NCBI GenBank assembly: GCA_965153455.1
Contig: OZ234495.1
Location: forward strand, 6,138,001-6,202,000
Reading direction: 5' to 3'
DNA from: Sphagnum compactum
Taxonomy: Eukaryota; Bryophyta; Sphagnopsida; Sphagnales
Length of the DNA stretch: 64,000 nt
The notes below the pieces were generated by a model. The model saw only the letters and a program-made list of their open reading frames with translations, was not told the DNA's origin and did not search any database. Shown in pieces: positions 59,531-64,000 of the stretch (within the stretch, counting starts at the first letter, position 1; each line of letters starts with the position of its first letter). A program made the translations under genes and the position numbers.

Positions 59531-60124
59531 CCCTTTACCCCCACAAAAAAAATTCCATAAATTAAATTATGTTTTATGGTTGAAAGCAAGTCCCAACTAT
59601 GTGTTGAAAGAGAACTTATTAAGAAGTGCCTCATTACAAAGTATTTTGTTTCCCTATTTTTGTTTCTCCTTTTTTTTTCCAATACAAATTTAGGCACTAG
59701 CTTCTAACCCAACTTATAAAATGTATTTGAGAATAAAATTCCACCCACACTAGTGGGACCCTATGCAATTAGCCCAAGTTGATTTAACCTCATGCAATAT
59801 CACCCATCCTAAAATTATTTGAGTTGAAGGTGGGCTTAACTACAAGCTTAAGGCCAATGGCAAAACAAGTATATGAAATCTCTTAGTATGTTACCCATCC
59901 CAATATTGAACTAATCAAAGTGGGCTTTAACTTTAGAATTTTTATGGATCCCACTTGTGAAATAAGTAATTCTAATTCATAAATAAATTTTAATTATTAA
60001 AAAAATCAATCTAAATTCAATAACTTTTGATTGTTGGTTTGAAAGTTACAAAATGAAAAAATGTGAAAATTAATTTACGAAGATAAAAAAATCACTTTGA
60101 ATTCAATGAAGTAAAGTTAGCCGA
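59531..60124. other. AT-rich intergenic DNA, no gene
   Basis: Nothing recognisable was found. Short words CCCATCCTAAAA and CCCATCCCAATATTGAA lie near 59805 and 59893. Confidence 0.5.
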
Positions 60125-60310
60125 GTAGGGGGTGAAAATGGCTTATTTCTTGCATAATAGGGCATCAAATGTGTTACTAGGAGTGAAATTTTACAAAATG
60201 AAATAACTAGGACCCAAATTAAATTTTCCACCAATTTTGGTGGTAAACTAAGTTTCATCCCCTCTTTCTTTTTTCTTAAATGCCTATAGTGCCACTACAT
60301 ACCGTAATAC
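60125..60310 (+). repeat. Inverted-arm family, fourth copy (partial)
   Basis: Matches 58860-59195 from AGGGGGTGAAAATGGC through ACCAATTTTGGTGGTAAAC and TTTCATCCCCTCTTTC, then stops matching soon after GTGCCACTACATA. Confidence 0.65.
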
Positions 60311-60713
60311 CTTAGTTGTTTTAGTAGTTCAATGTCAAATATTTAATTTATTTTGAAATTTTCGTTTTAGCGTTATTTTTTTAATTAAAAAATTTTTGAT
60401 TTAAAAAAATTAAATATAATAAAATTCATCAATTATTTTTGTAGTACACTATACATGGATGTAAAACACTATTCATCCATTTTAATCTTTAGTTTCTTGA
60501 AAACAAATAAATTTTTTTGCCAGATTCTTTCTTGAATTACCATCAATTTTCCAAGCCTCTTGCTTTCTAAGATTGTGTTAGATTATGTTTTTCGTCTAAA
60601 TTATGTTTTCATGATAAAATCAAGATGGAGTGATGTGAACAATTGTTGTAAAAATATTTTATTAGTTTACAGTAGAGATTTTGCAAGGATTTTGTTGAAT
60701 GTTTTAATGAGAG

Positions 60714-63419
60714 ATGGAAAACCAAAAGTTGCATCAAAATACACTTATTTCTATCCTCAAGAAAGTTGCAAATGAGGAAAGAACGATTGCATTACAACAT
60801 GAAATAGACTTACTCAATGCATGCATTGTTTTAAACAAAACCATTTTGAAACTAATGAAGAAGCGGCCAATAGGTAGGCCATGGAAATATGTTGCAAAGT
60901 TACTATCAAACTAGTGTAACCAAAAAGGAGGGGTCCATAGAACGCACAACACATCTACTGTGGCCAACGAACCCTGTCGACTGAACTCTGCTGATCTTCT
61001 CTACTCACACAGAACTCCAAACCTTCTCACACAGCAACTACTGACCAGCTCTTTCCTCCCCACCTCACAGATCGGAGATGTACAGACACAACAACATGTC
61101 CAACCTCAAGCATCCTTCTTCTTCCTCACCGCTCACACAGGTATCAAACAAAGAAACTTTCCATCGCATTTACAAAATATGTACAATCCCGAAAGCACAA
61201 GCTCTCGAGACATCATAAGACTCACAAAACAACAGCTTCAGTGCTGTTCCGACTCTCTTTCTCTTTCTCTCTAATTCTTCTGCAGCAACAACAACCATTT
61301 GACTGACTACCAGGCGTAGCGGAAATTCAGGCGTTCAGCCAAAGTCACCTAACTACAGAGCTTTACACCATCACCATGTCTATCCAACTACCAAACTTCT
61401 ACAGTTCCAGCTTCTACAGATCCACACACCTCCCAAAATTATTCTGCTAATCCCATTCTAGCCTCCTGATCTTTCTCCTCTAACACCAACCAAAATTGTC
61501 TATCTCTCTTCTCTCTTTCCTACCTTTCGAGCTAAACCTTCTTGCAGTCCGGGAAAAAGATACACTCCACACCTCCAGAGCCACACAAAAGCTTTTCGAG
61601 ATTCCGTAAGCTTCCCTCCGAAGCCTCACTGTTCGCCGTCGCCGTCCGTTTTTCATCAATTCGGCACCATCAACATTCATCATTTTCTGCCGCCATCTCC
61701 CAAGATTATCCTAAAGCACACAAAGCAAGGGAGAAAGCAACCATGCACTCCATGCAGCAATAATGAGCGCCGAAAACAAAAGGTGGCCGCTTCAAACAGA
61801 CCTAGATCCCAAACACAGTTCAGTGTTCACACTGAATCTGTCCACCTACCTTCGCATTACACTAGGAAATCAAACAAGAAGTTGGTGGAGAGGCAAGTGA
61901 AAAGGCCAGTGGAGAGGAAGGTTAAGGATAACACAAAATAACTAAAAACCAACAAAAGAGAAGGGGGGAGTACACCAACTAGTTTGTCCTGGATCTTTGG
62001 CCACCCATCATGGTTGTTATAAAGAAACATGGTAACAATTTTGGAGACTTGCACTTCCTAAAAATAGCCTACAGAAAGCATGGAGTCCTAAGTTTGTATG
62101 AGAAACTATGGAGGGCAAGTATGTGGGATTGGTTTACACCCCATAGTGATCTAAAACCAAACTACATTTGTGCACAACAACTTAGGACTACCATAAAAAA
62201 GACCAAATACAACATGCCGGTACTTGAAGAGTATCTAGAGCTTCAAGATACCTTGGTTACCATGCTCTAGAAAATGAGAGAGGCAGGTCAACCACTTACT
62301 ACCTCCAAGATACAACCCATAGTGAAGGGCATGATAGAATCTTTTGCTCTTGAAGTCATACATGATGCACCTAGAGGTTCAAGGTCATAAGAGAATGGAT
62401 TTGTCAATTTTGAAGTAATACATGAAATAGAATTTCAAAGTGGGAACAACGTCAACAAGTAAACTTCCAAATGATTAGAATCAGTAAGGGTGAAAAATGG
62501 GTTACAGGGTTGCTTACCTTGTAAAAACTTACAACATTCCTGTACCTCTAGTGGTCAACATTACCAAACTATATTACACCTTGTGTGAATAGTAGGAGAA
62601 TGGACATGGGAGAGGAAGGGTGCAAAACACATCAAGGTAGTGAGGATTGAGGACAAAAGATAGGTAACACTTGTTATTTCATCATCTATGGATGGATTGC
62701 TCCTACCCCTTCAAGTTGTCTTTACAGGTACCGCACATGGAACATTACCCCCAAACAACGAAGGAAAATTCATGTGCATAAAAAATGGATGGGATCTCAC
62801 CTTTAATGAAAATCATTGGTCAACTTTTGAAACCACAAAAAGATTTGTTCACAAAATTTTGCTACCATATCTGGATTCACAAATTGAACAAATAAGTTTG
62901 CTAAAACATCATAAAATGGTATGGTTGTTAGATTGCTGGTTTGTACACAAGAGCGAGGAGATTCTAAATTAAATGAAAGAAGATCACCCCAACATTTTGG
63001 TCATCTTCATACTAATAAATTGCACAAGTGTACTACAACCTTCAGATGTGATTTTACAATGTCCATTAAAGCATGCATTCAAAGTTAAGTTCAATACATG
63101 GACTACATCAGTCAGCAAAGAATAGATTGACAATGGACAAAAACCATGTGTCGATTTCAAAATGAATAACCTCAAACCAAGAATGTGTAGTTGGTTACAT
63201 GCTGCATGGATGAAGGTGAAGGATATGAGGACCATGATTGTGAAGGGATGGGATAAGACAAGAATCACAAGAGCATTTGGAATCGAGTTCCAACTTGTTG
63301 CATTGGAGGCCAATACTACTACACCATTGTTCACAATCATTCAAGGCAAATGGAAGAGATTTGGATGTAGACCCAACATTTCCAATATCAACAATCATGG
63401 AAGAATGTTTATAAGATAA
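60714..63419 (+). pseudogene. Decayed pogo-like DDE transposase (CENP-B/DDE_1 type)
   Basis: Most of the relic reads in one frame broken by stops and shifts. Near its start is an AT-hook-like KKRPIGRPWK (60858-60887). From about 62010 come GDLHFLKIAYRKHG, YEKLWRASMWDWFTP and MPVLEEYLELQDTL, then a TAG, then KMREAGQPLTTSKIQPIVKG. A frame change gives GTTSTSKLPND (62444 on) and GYRVAYLVKTYNIPVP. The DDE core follows at 62600-63420: SSSMDGLLLPLQVVFTGTAH, VWLLDCWFVHKSEE with the second catalytic Asp, and CTSVLQPSD with the third. The first Asp, expected in NxDQTG, appears as Tyr (TAC, 62562-62564) beside a one-base loss. At least four stops interrupt the last 800 bp. It cannot encode an active enzyme. 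The segment 60930-61860 is GC-raised and serine/proline-rich; its membership in the transposase is inferred from the shared frame only. Confidence 0.7.
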
Positions 63420-63828
63420 TTTTGTCTTAGTTTAGTCATCTATAGGTCGAAGCACATCAAGATCACAATTGTGAAAATTGGTTAGGTTATATAAAACAAT
63501 ATGAAGAGTTGCACTATCAAAATTACTTACTATAATAATTTTGTCAAAAACAACATGGTAGGGGTATTTTCTTTTCAAATTACCTATTCCTTTGGATGAT
63601 GTCTCCGATCACATACAAATACACATACAACATTAGATCTTGAATTAGTTTGAAATAAAGCTGATTTTGCATATGTTGCACTAAAGCATTTTCAGTCTGA
63701 TTGCCAGTCTTGGTTGAAACACTTTTGCCCACATTTGAAAACCTTTCCCCCAATCTATAATCCAAGAACAAGAGGATTGATTTTGTGTGCAGATGGATTT
63801 TTTGTGGAGCTTAGGAGTGATAGATTCT
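63420..63828. other. Intergenic DNA between two gene relics
   Basis: No terminal inverted repeat of the transposase element could be found by eye in this stretch, and no gene is visible. Confidence 0.45.
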
Positions 63829-63932
63829 TTCACCTCCAGATTAGAGTTTAGCTTATCAACCAAAGCAAGTAGAAGAGTAGACTTGCTAACATTTGGAAGA
63901 CCCAACAGCAAAGTCATTTTGCCCACAAGTTT
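63829..63932 (-). pseudogene. Fragment of a PDR-type (ABCG) transporter, Walker A region
   Basis: On the minus strand the peptide GKMTLLLGLPNVSKST continues into LLLALVDKLNSNLEV. This corresponds to the first nucleotide-binding domain of full-size plant ABCG proteins, where the norm is GRMTLLLGPPGSGKTT then LLLALAGKL. The Walker A glycines are lost (GLPNVSKST), so ATP binding would fail. Neither the Walker B/signature part nor the membrane segments follow; the frame continues into unrelated residues. It is either an exon-sized fragment or part of a relic that continues beyond the window end. Confidence 0.55.
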
Positions 63933-64000
63933 GCAACAAACAAGCAATAAAAAAATCTTAGAATCCAAAAGCTCACAACTTGTTTGTGTAGCAATAACAC

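Overview
The window reads as gene-poor nuclear DNA of a land plant with a large, repeat-filled genome. The evidence is an intact plant-type S-adenosylmethionine synthetase, a plant-like nuclear tRNA-Ser(GCU) gene, CCCTAAA telomere-type heptamers, and remains of CACTA-like, MULE/FAR1-like and pogo-like DNA transposons. The background is strongly AT-rich and GC rises only in the few gene-like islands. One certain protein gene in 64 kb points to a sparse genome (gymnosperm, fern, lycophyte or bryophyte scale); the sequence alone does not decide the lineage. No plastid, mitochondrial, rRNA or bacterial sequence was seen.

Layout. 1-4.2 kb: AT-rich DNA with a TTAAACCTAATGGC-type array (copy A) and a 76-bp tandem duplication. 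5.2-7.7 kb: an element with long terminal inverted arms, whose arm family recurs at 58.9 and 60.1 kb. 9.9-14.0 kb: a CACTA-like element holding a ~32-bp minisatellite rich in CACGTG/CACATG. 14-22 kb: AT-rich DNA, a diverged second copy (B) of the first array, and short tandem arrays. 22.9-26.3 kb: two copies of a dispersed direct repeat flanking the tRNA-Ser gene. 27.5-33.8 kb: a GC-raised block, minus strand, with splice-bounded open segments and polyadenylation signals; this looks like an unidentified multi-exon gene or gene relic, with telomere-type repeats at its presumed 5' end. 34-38.8 kb: tandem duplications only. 39.1-40.8 kb: the SAM synthetase gene (minus), with a TATA box and a probable 5'-leader intron. 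41-50 kb: microsatellites, hairpins and a GGTTCT/AGAACC repeat family. 50.2-51.3 kb: a decayed MULE/FAR1-like SWIM transposase. 51.3-54.9 kb: extremely AT-rich DNA and a degenerate CCCTAAA-like array. 55.0-57.4 kb: a second, shorter CACTA-like element. 57.8-60.3 kb: GATGG-type arrays and inverted-arm-family copies. 60.7-63.4 kb: a decayed pogo-like DDE transposase. 63.8-63.9 kb: a fragment of a PDR-type ABC transporter.

The active content is therefore small: one housekeeping enzyme for methyl-group supply, one tRNA, and possibly one unidentified spliced gene. Nearly everything else is decayed DNA transposons and arrays. No reverse transcriptase or integrase was recognised. The most novel material is the CACTA-like family with its G-box minisatellite, the inverted-arm family, and the unidentified minus-strand exons at 28-33.7 kb. 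All alignments here were done by eye; database searches were not possible.
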